A stretch of 64,000 nt of DNA from Canna indica (taxonomy: Eukaryota > Streptophyta > Magnoliopsida > Zingiberales > Cannaceae), in NCBI GenBank assembly GCA_034359265.1, contig CP136892.1:82762001-82826000 (forward strand), given 5' to 3'. Numbering within the stretch: the first letter of the stretch is position 1; each line of letters opens with the position of its first letter. Below the pieces are notes generated by a model, which was not told where the DNA came from, searched no databases, and worked only from the letters and a program-made list of their open reading frames with translations. Made by a program: the position numbers and the translations under genes. Positions 22,709 to 34,120 of this stretch are shown here, one piece after another.

Positions 22709-24246
22709 ATGATTGTAAATTTTATTTAATTAAGAATTCAAATTTGAAAATAATAGATTTTATTAATAATCTATATTAATTATAGAGTACATCTTCATGA
22801 TGAATGAGATTTATTTATGCAACATTAATTATGCATTAAGTTAGTTTTTTCTCTTGATATAATATCAAATATTGTTACTGCACCAGAGAATAATTATTTT
22901 TCTACGTATGTATACTTGCAATTTTGTCAGTTTCTTATTTTTCTTTAGATGGTAGGCCTTATGAAGTTAGTCCTAAGGCGGTCAAGATAATGATCGCGTC
23001 GTGGTAGAACTTGGCTTAATTTTTATAGATTTCAACATCATGACCTTCTACGATGAGTATAACATCAAGACGATTGACAAGTCCAACTATGTTAATCCTA
23101 TCAAAATCACCAAACGTATTCATTGGTTTCAACCAACTAAAATTGATGTTGTTTTCAACATTGAAAATTAGAGACGGAAACAAAACTAGAAAATAATTTT
23201 CGCTAACCAAACAAACAAACCTTGTAGAAAAGCTCCCTAGGTATTTTTACATATTCTATTATAGAATCCATATAATTCTTTCTTTGTCGTTACGTGCCTA
23301 AGCTGAGCAAGAACAAATGCACTAAGTCATATTTTTGTGCAGAATTATTAGCTTTCATGCATGGGCCACTGCCACAATTTTGGCTATTTTCTCTCACCTA
23401 GCATAACGAAATCAAAGTGTCATCCGTCTCGAGCATAAGAAACGCGGGGGTGGCACAAGAGGGTATGACTATCTAGTATAGTGGCAGTAAACTACTTACA
23501 GGTATGTGTCAATCGCGCGGTGTTTTTACTTTTATGTTCTTTATATGTAAATACTCTTCAATGTAATCAAAGACTGAATGATCAATATTTTACTTGCAAA
23601 ATGCACGAGGTTATTTGTTGAATGCATTTTCTCGCATAATACGATCATAATGCAAAGATGTTTTGAGAAAACTTATCTCTTGTGGCGGACAATTAATTGA
23701 AGCCGCACATGCTAGCTACTAGCTAGTATGCAAGAGCTAGCCCCGCGATAGTAAAGAGATTCAGAATTATTACGGTAAGGATAAGTAATTTTTCTATTAT
23801 GTCAAGAGTATAATCAACAATTCACAAAAACTTGAAACATTTTTAGGCGAAACCCAATAGAAGTAAGGTTGCCTCTTTTTTCCATCCAAGTAAAAGGAAA
23901 AAAAATAATCTCTCTTCCCTCGTTACATTCCTCCGATGGAAAGTAAACAACCTCTTAAATAAATAAATAGCCAAATTATATATATATATAAACTAAAATC
24001 GCACTCGCATTAATCAAAGCAAATAAATTGCATATATTAGAAATAAAATAAGTTGAACATTAATTTATTTTCAGTTAAAATAATTATATATTGAAAAGTA
24101 AGAATAATGTTCAATGCAAACTTCTGATTCAACCTCAAAATTTTCCTTAATTTGATCCCCTTTTAAAAAATCGAAATTAAGTTTCAATTTATTTAATTTT
24201 AATTTACAAATCAAATTAAAAATTAAAAATCAAAATTTGATGAGTA
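22709..24246. other. AT-rich spacer, no gene seen
   Basis: No convincing coding sequence. A TATATATATATA run lies near 23,978. Short minus-strand open frames near 23,016-23,210 have no recognisable domain. Confidence 0.45.
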
Positions 24247-24530
24247 AACCAATTTCTTCCACAGAACGCTAACCCTCAAAAGCACAGCTCCCGCATCCCC
24301 TCTCACGGCGGTTCTGCAGCCGAGCGCCTCGCGATTTGCGCAGCCGCCCACCGGCCACCGCCCTATCCCCTCACCGCCCACCTGCATCGCCCCCACTCTT
24401 CTCTTCCTCTCGCAGCGCCGCCGCCCTATCTGCAACCACTGGCCGGCAGCCAAACAGTAGCTATAATCCACATTTTTTTCGGAATACTCGCACTCTCAAC
24501 TCTCTAGAGAAGCAGATTGATCAGCCGAAG
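24247..24530 (+). other. Putative 5' UTR exon of the DnaJ-type cysteine-rich gene
   Basis: A GC-rich island in AT-rich DNA ends CAGCCGAAG followed by GTAATAGG, a good donor. The matching acceptor CTGCACAG at 24983-24990 precedes the exon with the start codon. The left limit is only a guess from the change in base composition. Confidence 0.45.
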
Positions 24531-25001
24531 GTAATAGGTTTCCTCACTTCATCGTCAACCATCTCATGAGTATTAAGATTGTTGACCTCATATCTGGATG
24601 TATTATTTTCACATTCCAGTTCTTGATGGCCAAGATGTCCTTTTTTCCTTTCAACTTCTGAGTATGTTTTACTTTTTCTTATACTGACTCGTGATCATGT
24701 GTCTATTTTCTCATGTTTGTTATTACAATTTCAACTGAATGGTACCATCACCAAATATGCTCCGCATATTGTTTTCACAATTGATGTTCATTTGCCATTA
24801 GATTGATTCTAGTTGTCTTCCAATGGACAATTTTTAGGTTTATTAACTTAGATGATTGAAAATGTTGCTTTTGAAACCTCAAGCAAGTTATGTGATAATT
24901 TCCTTTTTAGAAAAGACTATGGCAGAACAAACAGTACCTTCAATTCTTGAATTTTTCGAATCATCTCATTGCCGTATTTGAACTGCACAGGGAGAGAAAA
25001 T

Positions 25002-25602
25002 ATGTCCAAAGGAAAGCTCCCTACACCACTCCGAGTCATTGGGACTGCTGCGGCATTCTTCTTTGGAGGCTTGTTCACTGTGTCCATAGCTTCATCAGTG
25101 GCTATGCGATCTTTGCAATCATTCCTTGAGGCTAAGAGGGTGAATATAATGAGTTAGTTGTTTGGTTCCTCATGTTTCAAGGCCTTCAAATTGTTCTTGA
25201 TGAGTTTGTATATTCCTTTGTTGTATAATTGCTTGCAGAGAAAGGTGGCTTTGCCTTGTGCAGCTTGCAAAGGGAAAGGCTTCTACGGATGCAAGTTATG
25301 CAAAGGGAAATCCACCATTGAGTGGTCTCCTTTGTATGATCCTATAGTTATTAACCCTTGTCTCTGCCCAACTTGTGAAGGAAACAAGTCAGTATATTTG
25401 TTGATATAGTATTCTACTTTTTGTGATTTTGTTTAAAAACATTAACTCTCCTTGTTCAGTAGTATGGATTGCTTCACTGATGAAAACTTTAAGCTAATAC
25501 ACAGTTGCCCATCTTCATCTATTTCTACTGACTATATCCTGGAACTCTCCTTTTACCAGAGTACAGAGGTGCTTGAACTGTCTTGGAAAGGGTTATGTAT
25601 GA
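25002..25602 (+). CDS. Small membrane-anchored DnaJ-type cysteine-rich (CxxCxGxG) protein
   Basis: Three coding exons 25002-25139, 25239-25387 and 25560-25602 total 110 codons (109 residues). The start MSKGKLPTPLRV is followed by a hydrophobic segment (GTAAAFFFGGLFTVSIASSV) predicted to span a membrane. Then come four cysteine pairs: CAACKGKG, CKLCKGKS, CLCPTCEG and CLNCLGKGYV. These match the zinc-binding cysteine-rich domain of DnaJ without a J domain, as in plant BSD2-like or LQY1-like proteins, which act as thiol or protein-folding factors, often in plastids. The membrane segment makes this a distinct subgroup; its location is not known. The conserved block CCPTCEG-NKVQRCLNC is split by the last intron, and the two halves join in frame. 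Confidence 0.85.
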
Positions 25603-25808
25603 TTGATCATTTCATTAAGCGTATGTTTTCTTTCTTTTCTTCTCCACAGTGCACTCGTTCATTGAACCTCTAAGAAAGATACTTTATTTATGTATGCAAC
25701 AGGTGCATTACACCTCTGGGTAATAATTTGGATGTGGTTGATAAAAATTATACAGGCACCTTAGAACCTTAGGATGTGTATGTGTATGGAACTTCTAACA
25801 TCTAAGTG

Positions 25809-25975
25809 TGTTACAACCCGCTTGATAGGATAGCTGACCCACCAACTTCATAGACCAACCTATTGGCCTAATTAAAATGCTTAAGCTGAAGTTGATGGTA
25901 GCACACCCATCAAGCCTTATAAATCAATACCACATCCAACATACTCCCGATGTGGGACTAAACCGGGGTATTACA
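25809..25975. mobile_element. Solo-LTR or TRIM-like element, 167 bp
   Basis: The element starts TGTTACAACCCG and ends GGGGTATTACA (TG...CA ends) and is flanked by the 5-bp duplication AAGTG (25804-25808 and 25976-25980). The internal text CCCGATGTGGGACTAAACC is typical of short dispersed plant LTRs. A 5-bp duplication and TG/CA ends fit LTR retroelement integration followed by LTR-LTR recombination. It lies just downstream of the cysteine-rich protein gene and may fall in its 3' UTR. Confidence 0.72.
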
Positions 25976-26328
25976 AAGTGTAATTATTTGCACAAATGCC
26001 CCTTGCAATCTTTTCTTCATCTGGTTGACATATTGCATGAGTTACAAATTCTGCTCTAGGTTTCTAATTGAAGTATCAAACATACATTAAAGTTACATTT
26101 TTAGTTGTCTTAAGTCATGCACTGTGAAAAAACTCTAGCTTACACTTTAAGCTAATCATACCCTTTATGTGCTATGATCATCATGTTTCCCTATATAGCA
26201 TGTTAAGAATTGACAGAGGACTAACAGTTATATAGAGTGTTTGCTACTTTATCCTTAGCTGAAATGAAAGAGTCCAAATTCATAGTTTTGGTTGTATACC
26301 AATTGATATGTTTACTTTTTCATGGCAG

Positions 26329-26917
26329 AACTAGTCAAGTAGGAGTAGTTCAGGAAAGAAACCCTAGCTCAGTTTTACAGCCTAGCAGGATCATGGTTCA
26401 AACTTCACAATGCTACTGTTAACAGCTAATTGCATTGATCTGAGAATGGCCAAGGTTACCAGATGCCTAAATATGGTAGGTATACCTTAAACAAGTTAAA
26501 GTAGCCTTAGATATTTTCTAACCACATCTTAGTACACGAACTTCCACATCTACCTTTTGTTGAAAAATGCACTATCTCAGCTGTGCTGGTGCTCAAGTAT
26601 TTTGTAGCATTATGGTCACAAAATCCCGCACTACACTTTGCCCATTATTTCTTTTTACCAAGTAAGCCATGTGGCTAGAAATGGATAGACCTTGACATGG
26701 GTCACTATACAATAGCATCTTTACTCCGGTAATAGATCTTTGGTCTAAGGATCAAGTTTTGATTATGTTTTCTGCAAAATCTCCAAGGGTTTATTTCATT
26801 TTTGACGTATCATTGCCCTTGTTCTTGAACTGCAGATAATAGGAGCAAAGATCATAGTTCACTGAAAGTAAAGGAGGATACAGAAGGCCAAGCTAGTGCT
26901 GCTATATTGGACTAAGT
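26329..26917 (+). other. Two exon-like blocks downstream of the cysteine-rich gene
   Basis: After an AG at about 26,330 an open stretch reads TSQVGVVQERNPSSVLQPSR to a stop near 26,421. After another AG near 26,836 a stretch reads DNRSKDHSSLKVKEDTEGQA to a stop near 26,916. Both follow pyrimidine-rich tracts and have coding-like composition. They might be 3' exons of a longer or alternative transcript of the gene ending at 25,602, or chance. They cannot be joined to it without skipping its stop codon. Confidence 0.25.
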
Positions 26918-27099
26918 TTTGCTTGAACCATTGGAGTTTAGTTTTATCTTCTGCAATGTATTTCTCTAAATTTGTTATTGTAATACTCTTCAATATTTTT
27001 AGAGCCATTGGCCGGCCAGTTACTCTTTTTGTTACCTTTTCATTGTATCTTGTAAAGGTTATGCGTGATTGATATGGGAAGTACAAAAAATCTTTACCT

Positions 27100-28334
27100 A
27101 AGCTTCAACTTCCACGAGGGAAGATTACATGTTTACCTAAGAAAAGTAAACATGAATCGTCTATAACTGCACCCTAGCGAGCCATCGGTCCTGCGTAAGG
27201 AGTCTCTTCCGTATTCAGATCCAACCAAACACTGAGTCTCTTCCGTAAACAGATGTTGCACTTGATAGTTTTTTTTTAAAAAAAAAGAAAGTGCGACGCA
27301 GTAAATGCCACACCGTGCATTTCATGAGAACTGAAATGTGCAGATCTCCGGGGTCGAACAAGTCTAACCCCGGGTTTAGCAACATAGTGTTGCACTTAAT
27401 AGTTAATCCAAAGCTATGTCTGATTCGTATGATGATGAGTATATAACTACTAAAACATGCAAACTGCAAAGTTTCAACTCTGATAAGACATCCATATCAA
27501 TTCATCTTTCAAACCATTGCACATTCTTTGGAGTTTACACTATATATATATAAGAGGAAGCACCATACGTTGTATTTCCATCTCACACAAATACATGCAA
27601 TACAAGTTCTATCTGGAAGACTCATACATGCTCTTGTTTACGAATACATTATATCACTCTGCTGCCACCAAGATGAAAAATCGACAGCTTTACTGCCTTG
27701 CCAAGAGCCAATTCGCTGCCCCTTCGTTAAATATTTCCAGTACTTAGTGAGAAAAGTCAAAAGGGAAAAGTTAGTTGACAAATAATAACCATACAATTTT
27801 CAAACACGGACAGAAAAATTTATGCACTGCATTAACAAAAATTGACAGTTCTTGACTAGTTTGCTTGTTGCATTGTACAGCACACAACTAGGCGAGTCAT
27901 ATGCAAAGGGTCCACAGAAACAAAGTCAACCATGCTCCTTCTCAGCTCCCTTCGCCCTTCGGCCAATGTTGAAGGCCGCAATGTTCATAATATCACATCT
28001 CTGGATATGAGAATGGAAGAAGATTAAGTAGTTCGTAAATTGATTGATCATCCTTTGGGCCCCACGAGAGCTTCCCCATTGGAGAAGAATAAAACACAAA
28101 TCTCGTGCAAAGAAAAGTTTACAAGGGTCTTTATCAGCTGCTAACTAAGTCAACTCTTTGACCAAAATTGCCCTTCTCAATTGGATTCCTATTTGTCAGT
28201 ATTAAATGGCTTGGAGACTATATTATAGGAGACTATGAGCCATTAACTCTCTCACATTTCCACCAACCAAGAGAGCACACAGAGTTGAAGGCAGAAGAAC
28301 ACCTCCATCTTCTCCTCCACAAGAGTCAAGAAAA
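27100..28334. other. Spacer and promoter of the NAR2/NRT3 gene
   Basis: Most of the stretch has no recognisable gene. Near the right edge an AT-rich TATA-like run (ACTATATTATAGG, around 28,217-28,229) lies about 110 bp before the start codon at 28,335 and is a reasonable core promoter. The sequence GTCAACTCTTTGACCAA at about 28,149-28,165 contains TTGAC-type W-box-like cores. Confidence 0.4.
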
Positions 28335-29628
28335 ATGGCTGCTCTGCTCTTGTATCAAGCTGCAATTCTTCTCCTGCTCTGTTATCTGGGGCTTTCTTCG
28401 GCTGTGCTGTTCTCATCCCTTCCTCAGACTCTCATAGTCACTGCGTCCCCAAGTCCAGGGCAAGGTTTGCACCTTCTCTCTTCATGCATTGTGAATTTTC
28501 CATTTCAAAGAGATTCTTCTCACAAAAAACAAATCAGCAAACTGGATTTTCTGTAGATTAATTTATGTCATTAATTTATTTCTATTTGTGAATTTTTTTT
28601 TGTCCCTGATATATCATCCCAGTTTTACTACCCAATACTGTATTGTTATAATTTACATGAACAAAGATTCATCTGTACCTGGGAGCTCTCTGGAACTGCA
28701 CTTTCTTTTTGCTGGTCTTATTGACTTGCATAAAACATGTGTCTGTCAACTTACTCATAAGTTGACCTGCACACAAAGAACGGTGATGCTTAGCAGAAAA
28801 AGTTAGTGGCGAAAGATTGGAACCTATAACCATACATAAGAACTCGTTTTTTTATCACCAATTTTGCTTTTTACAGAGGAAAAGAACAGTCTAGCCAACA
28901 TAACAAATCCTTTTTGTTATCAACAAAAAATTGGCCTCCTGAATTAAAAGTCATATGACTGTTTTATAAAGCTTTACCCACAGGTTGATTGAAAACACCA
29001 CAAAAGTTTTAACTTTATGCTAATCACTCATCTCTTGTTTCTTCAATGAGAATTTTCTTGTTCATCAATAGTGAACGATGTGGTCTTATTCAGGGAATAA
29101 GATATTCTTGTAGTTCCCAATTCTTTAACTCTCATTTGCATGAGATGTGCAGTGTTGCATGCTGGTGTCGATCCTATCAAGGTAACCTGGGCAGTCAACC
29201 GGAGCCTGGCTGTGGGTGCTGACGCGGTCTACAAGAAGGTGAAGGTGAGCTTGTGCTATGCTCCGGTGAGCCAAGCCGACCGCGGGTGGCGTAAGACCAA
29301 TGACGACCTCAAGAAGGACAAAACATGCCAGTTCAAGATCAATACCATTCCGTACACCGCTGGTGCCACCGGCTCCTACGACTACACCGTCGAGCGCAGC
29401 ATCCCAACAGGGACCTACTTTGTGAGGGCCTACGTGCTCGACTCCTCCGACACCGAGATCGCCTATGGACAGACCACTGATGGCAAGAAGACCACCAACC
29501 TGTTTGACGTAGTTGGGTACAGCGGCCGGCATGCATCGCTAGACATAGCCGCTGCGTGCTTCTCAGCCTTCTCCGTCGCATCACTTGCCTTCTTATTCAT
29601 GGTTGAGAAGAGAAAGGCCAAGAAATGA
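28335..29628 (+). CDS. NRT3: High-affinity nitrate transporter-activating protein (NAR2/NRT3)
   Basis: Two exons, 28335-28464 and 29153-29628, total 202 codons (201 residues), the family length. The N-terminal MAALLLYQAAILLLLCYLGL is a signal peptide. The mature part has ASPSPGQVLHAGVDPIKVTW (crossing the splice site), KVKVSLCYAPVSQADRGWRK, DDLKKDKTCQFKI and TGTYFVRAYVLDSS. The tail is one transmembrane helix (ASLDIAAACFSAFSVASLAF) followed by the basic end VEKRKAKK. These are the hallmarks of NAR2, the plasma-membrane partner that binds and activates NRT2 nitrate transporters in roots. The start lies in the context AAAAATGG. No NRT2 gene is seen nearby. The exact paralogue (NRT3.1 or NRT3.2 type) cannot be told. 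Confidence 0.95.
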
Positions 29629-30165
29629 GGATGCTTCTCCTTGCACCTTCATCTCCCTGAAGAAGCATTGTCTCTTTTCAACACATTGAGTCAAGCACTT
29701 CAAGTATCTCTCCGTTTTTATCTATTGCTTAAAGAGAACTAAAAATATCATATTGCAATAAACTTAGACAACTCTATGTATTGCGTGTTTATTATAGATT
29801 TACTTTGCAAGTGTATGGCTGAGATGAGGCACATGCTCATGCTATGGTCAACAATAAATGAGACACTACAACTACATGTGATACACACAAGTTGTCAGCA
29901 ACCAAAATCATCACCCATGCACTCATGGTGCAACCTGAACTGAGAGTGGGATAACCTAATTGATACGGCAAACACAACTGATAAAAGGACAAAAATACAC
30001 AATCCCAGTTACTCACAGCTTTACTTGCTGACAGTAAACTATCAAGTTGTCAACACTTGCATAAAGAATGTTCATCAATCATCACAAATTCATACAGTAT
30101 ACAGCTTCCAGCAGTGTACTCTATCCAAAGAATGAGCATATGATTAACAATACGTACTTATGCAC
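29629..30165. other. Spacer downstream of NAR2/NRT3
   Basis: The first about 150 bp would be the 3' UTR; an AATAAA-like AATAAACTT lies at about 29,757-29,765. The rest shows no gene. Confidence 0.4.
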
Positions 30166-30505
30166 GGTTAAATCAGCCTTGGACCTAACTTCACCCCAAA
30201 AGTTAGCTCGGGAGGATTGTCCAATCTATTTAAAGGATATCTAGACCACAACCTCAACCAATATGAGACTTTAACACACCCTCCTCACGCCCAGGATCCA
30301 CATCTGAAGCGTGAAGTTCTGCAGGTGGCCCACTCTTGGCCCACTCTCAACCATAAGTTCTCTCAACCATAAGTTTGTCTTTGATATCATGTTAAATCAG
30401 CCTTGGACCTAACTCCACCCCAAAAGCTAGCTCATAAGGGAGGATTGTCCAATCTATTTAAAAACTATCTAGACCACAATGATCAACCAATATGAGACTT
30501 TAACA
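30166..30505 (-). mobile_element. Complete TRIM retroelement (340 bp)
   Basis: Two direct repeats of about 111 and 116 bp (30166-30276 and 30390-30505) begin (T/G)GTTAAATCAGCC and end ACTTTAACA, around a 113-bp interior. On the minus strand the interior starts TGATATCAAAGAC immediately after the LTR. This resembles the initiator-Met tRNA primer site TGGTATCAGAGC. It ends with the purine run GTGAGGAGGG just before the other LTR, a polypurine tract. Flanking 5-mers are TGCAC and TGCGC, a near-match target duplication. It has no coding capacity, so it must have been mobilised in trans. Confidence 0.85.
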
Positions 30506-30510
30506 TGCGC

Positions 30511-32335
30511 ATATATAAGAAGGTTCGTATGTCATCCTTAATTGAATTGGTAACTGACTCGCCGTAGTTCAGTTCTACCATGTGAGCTGCAGCTTGCAGC
30601 ACTATCGATCGGAAATGTCAGTGCCAGCAATTGTAAAAGGACCTTAAGTTGCATTCAACCAGTGACCTTTCAAAAAGTTCCACCATTGACAATTGTGGGA
30701 TGGCTACAGCTACTTTCTCACCTTGCAAATTAGTCACAAGAAAATGCTGAGGTTTTAACATTTATAAAGGTGAATAAAGGTGTGAATCAAATTTATCAAA
30801 ATTCTATTGATGATTATAACTAGGAGACGTATCTTCCATCCATGAAACAAGAAATAATGTAACAACAGTATAAAAAAGAAGAGGGTAAATGCAATGACTA
30901 CTGCCATTCTTTCACCCAATTGCTCTACTCAGAAATGCAGCAGAATATATCAACAACGTACATTTGCCTACCATATTATTAAAACGAGTAAGAGAACATG
31001 TTTTACATTGTTTCTTTAGAGACTCTGCTGTTAGTGGTCACCAAAAGGCATCTAAAGAGCAACCACAACTTTGGTTTTCTAGCAGATGCCTGACATCACC
31101 GAACTATGAAGGTTTTCTCCTAAAATTTGTATAAATCAAAGAGAAAATATTGAATACTTAAGACACCAAATCAGATAAGGGCTGAAAATAGGTTTAATAT
31201 TAATACCATTGGAAAATTTACACGATTGAAGATTTTGTTTGGTATAGAGCTCTTTGGTATTTATGATAAGTTAGAGTACATAAACTTGGCATCCCTAAAA
31301 AAAACTTAATTAAATATAGGATAAAATAAATCATAATATAGGATAATATACTTAGTATCTCTCTTATTACATTATTATTATGGAAATGCTATTTCTTGTG
31401 TCTTAGAAAATAGTAAGTTAACTAAAGTAGTTGTATACTCAATTATCAACCACAGATTGATGAGCATCCTACCTCACAAATATAGTTACCATTCCATCTT
31501 CTCAAGTTGTTTAATTTGTAACTAGGGAATAAGAATATATGCCACCTTATTGAACATGAAAGATGAACCGCATTTTTATATTTATTATATATATAAACTT
31601 GGTAGCAAAGTAAATATGCCTACCTTGTCCTTCCTGATCTCAAGCACCTCTTCCCTCTATGGCTCTATTGTTAGTTAAAAGAAGCTAGAACACTTTGACA
31701 TACGCTAATATGTGTGTCTATACATATATAAGGCTATAGCTTAGTTGTCAGCAAGAACTGTAGTTGTAGAAGAATATTGCTTTCTTTTCATATAGTACCA
31801 CGAAAACTGTAGAAGTTCTTCCCTACTTCTACCTCAGATATTCCAGCAGAGAAATCGGTAAAGATAGTCCTGATATTAATTATTTTCCTATGATTTACTT
31901 TTTGCTTGGCCATTAAAGCTAAAAGAAGAAACATTAAAAAATAGCTGGGGACAACTAAAGCAGGATTAAGGTCTAGAACAAGATATTCGACAAAGTTCCA
32001 GTAAATCTTAGAGGCTATGATAGAGACACAAAAAAGTTTAAAACTCACCATTGAAATGAGACATGACTGGGCCAAATAGATAAAAGAAGGGGCAACCAAA
32101 GCTCAAGCTTTTTCGTCTATCTAACAAATCTATGCATTCAAATGCCTTAAAAGATGGGTAAGTCACAACATGAAAATTTATCATGGAAGAAAGGCATTTA
32201 CGCTTCAATAGCCAGGAATCTTCTATGCTGCATCCAACTAAAACACGAAAGGCTTGCTCTTGCTAAACCATCATCTCCTGGCAGGGTTAAAATGTTAATT
32301 CTTTGTACTACTATAAAATTATTCTCACACTCCAC
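30511..32335. other. Spacer, no gene seen
   Basis: AT-rich DNA without a recognised coding exon. The minus-strand open frame at 31788-32099 has no recognisable domain. Confidence 0.45.
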
Positions 32336-32350
32336 CCATTTTGTATTCTT

Positions 32351-33460
32351 TTTTTTTTTTTTGAAAGAGAATCTTGCATTCATTCAAAAGATTTGAAAGG
32401 AATACAAGTAAGGGGAGAGAAGAGAAAATAAAGCAGTAAAAATACATAGAGGAAGCACCAAACCTCGCACCGAGGCGATAGCAGAAAAAAGATTCTTACA
32501 GACAGGCTCACAAGTATATTTTTAAGAAGACAACAGCCTTTGAGACCACACTAAACATCAAGCTACTTGATTGCTGGAAGCAGCGCAGATTGCGCTCAAA
32601 TCAGATAAACCAACACCAAACCAACTGCAGGCGGAAGCGGGCAAGGCTCGCCCGCCTAGACACGGGGTGGGATCCGCGGTTGGGCGACCAACACAAGGAG
32701 AACCAGGGATGATGCAGATGAGCTAGAAACAGTCGCCAACCCTCGCGGGAGAAAGAACAGCGGCTGAACAAGTGAACATGAGTTTCTGGTTGAGATCGAC
32801 AGAGCAGGCAGGCAACCGCTTTCTAGTTTTGAGACAACCGAATATGGAGATCTTAGGAGCAATGTTGGATTGCCATAGAAAGGGATAGAAGAAGTCCTTA
32901 ACACCCCTAAAATTGAGCAGCCAATATAAGGATCTAGTGGAGAAGAAGCCATCCGTAGCCCATCTCCAGACCAACATACCCGAAGATACTGAAGATACAC
33001 CAACATACTGAAGAGCTCTGGAGATGCTGAAGATACACCAACATACTGGATATACTTTCTGAAGCAATGAAGGAAGATAACTGGATGTCCCAACCTAGAA
33101 ATGTACCAGAGGAATCCACAGTACGTGCTTCAAAAATGGTGATGTCTGGCATCAAGACGAGCTGAAAAATCTCCGGATATAGCTCCTCTAGAGTCCCTCT
33201 GCCAAGCCAGTTGTCCTTCCAAAGTCTGACGCTCTTCCCCTCGCCAACCTGGAAGCGAATGCTGGAGAGGAAGACATGTTGAAGCTTAGCAATGCTCCTC
33301 CAAATTGGGGACAAGGTGCTGAGCCTCCAGGCATCCGACCAAGAGCGGTCACCCAATAAAGCCATCACAATCGGAGACCAGGGAAACTTTTTCTTAATCG
33401 CAAGTCTTCAGAGCCAGGAACCGAGCCTAGCAAGATTATGAGCTTGAAGGTCCAATAAAG
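32351..33460 (-). mobile_element. L1-type LINE 3' fragment with 15-bp target duplication
   Basis: The 15-mer ccattttgtattctt occurs at 32336-32350 and 33461-33475, flanking the insert. A run of T follows the left copy (poly-A on the minus strand). Readable minus-strand pieces include PIWRSIAKLQHVFLSSIRFQ, GEGKSVRLWKDNWLGRG, DGFFSTRSLYWLLNFRG and APKISIFGCLKTRKRLPAC, all from the C-terminal part of L1 ORF2 (zf-RVT region). Several frameshifts are present. Around 32,985-33,058 a short unit reading GATACTGAAGATACACCAACATAC-like text is repeated about three times, an internal tandem duplication that broke the frame. Confidence 0.9.
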
Positions 33461-33475
33461 CCATTTTGTATTCTT

Positions 33476-34120
33476 CTTTGACCCGCTTTCGAAGTTCGAA
33501 CGGTATTATCACAGGATCACTTACGACAACTGTACGACTACGATGATATATTATATATCAATAAATTAAACTCTGTCTTCTCATCAGCACTCACTGGTCT
33601 CTTGGGCCTCTTGGCAACAGGAAATGGCTTCTTATACTAAAAAAACAAGCTCACATATCAGTCTCTTCACAGCAAAACGTTCGAGAAGTGGCATTCTATT
33701 CCCTCTATAAATATTAACTGGGTCTGGTTGTATTCCCTCTCATCTCGCTGAGAATGTTTTTATTTGCTTAACTCACCCTAGGATACTTTATATATAGCAA
33801 GTGAGAGGAGTAGAGGAGCAACCAAACCAAAAAAGCATAAAGAGAAGCACATTTTGTTATGACAAATCTCTCTCTCTCTCTTTCTCTCATTACTTCGATG
33901 ATTACCATACGATTTATTTTAAGAGAACACTATATAATCTTATTGAATTTTACAAGATATTGACACGAGGCAATGTAATTAGAAGAAGCTGGTTGTCAAC
34001 ACCATTTGGATTTCTACTCTATAGAATCCTCAGTAAATCCCCTAACAAAAATCATTCTACCGATATTACACGATTCAGCACTTCCGGAAGAGAAATTGAA
34101 GGGAAGAAGGGGGGGGACAA
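33476..34120. other. Spacer between two LINE fragments
   Basis: AT-rich sequence with a long open frame that joins the next LINE by chance (the stretch before 34,121 does not resemble LINE protein). No gene was recognised. Confidence 0.35.

Noticed and set aside
33801..34120. N-terminal part of the open frame that runs into the LINE at 34,121
   Set aside because: The residues before HNLARLG do not resemble LINE or any other family, so the join appears fortuitous. I considered an organellar DNA insert but could not match it to a plastid gene.
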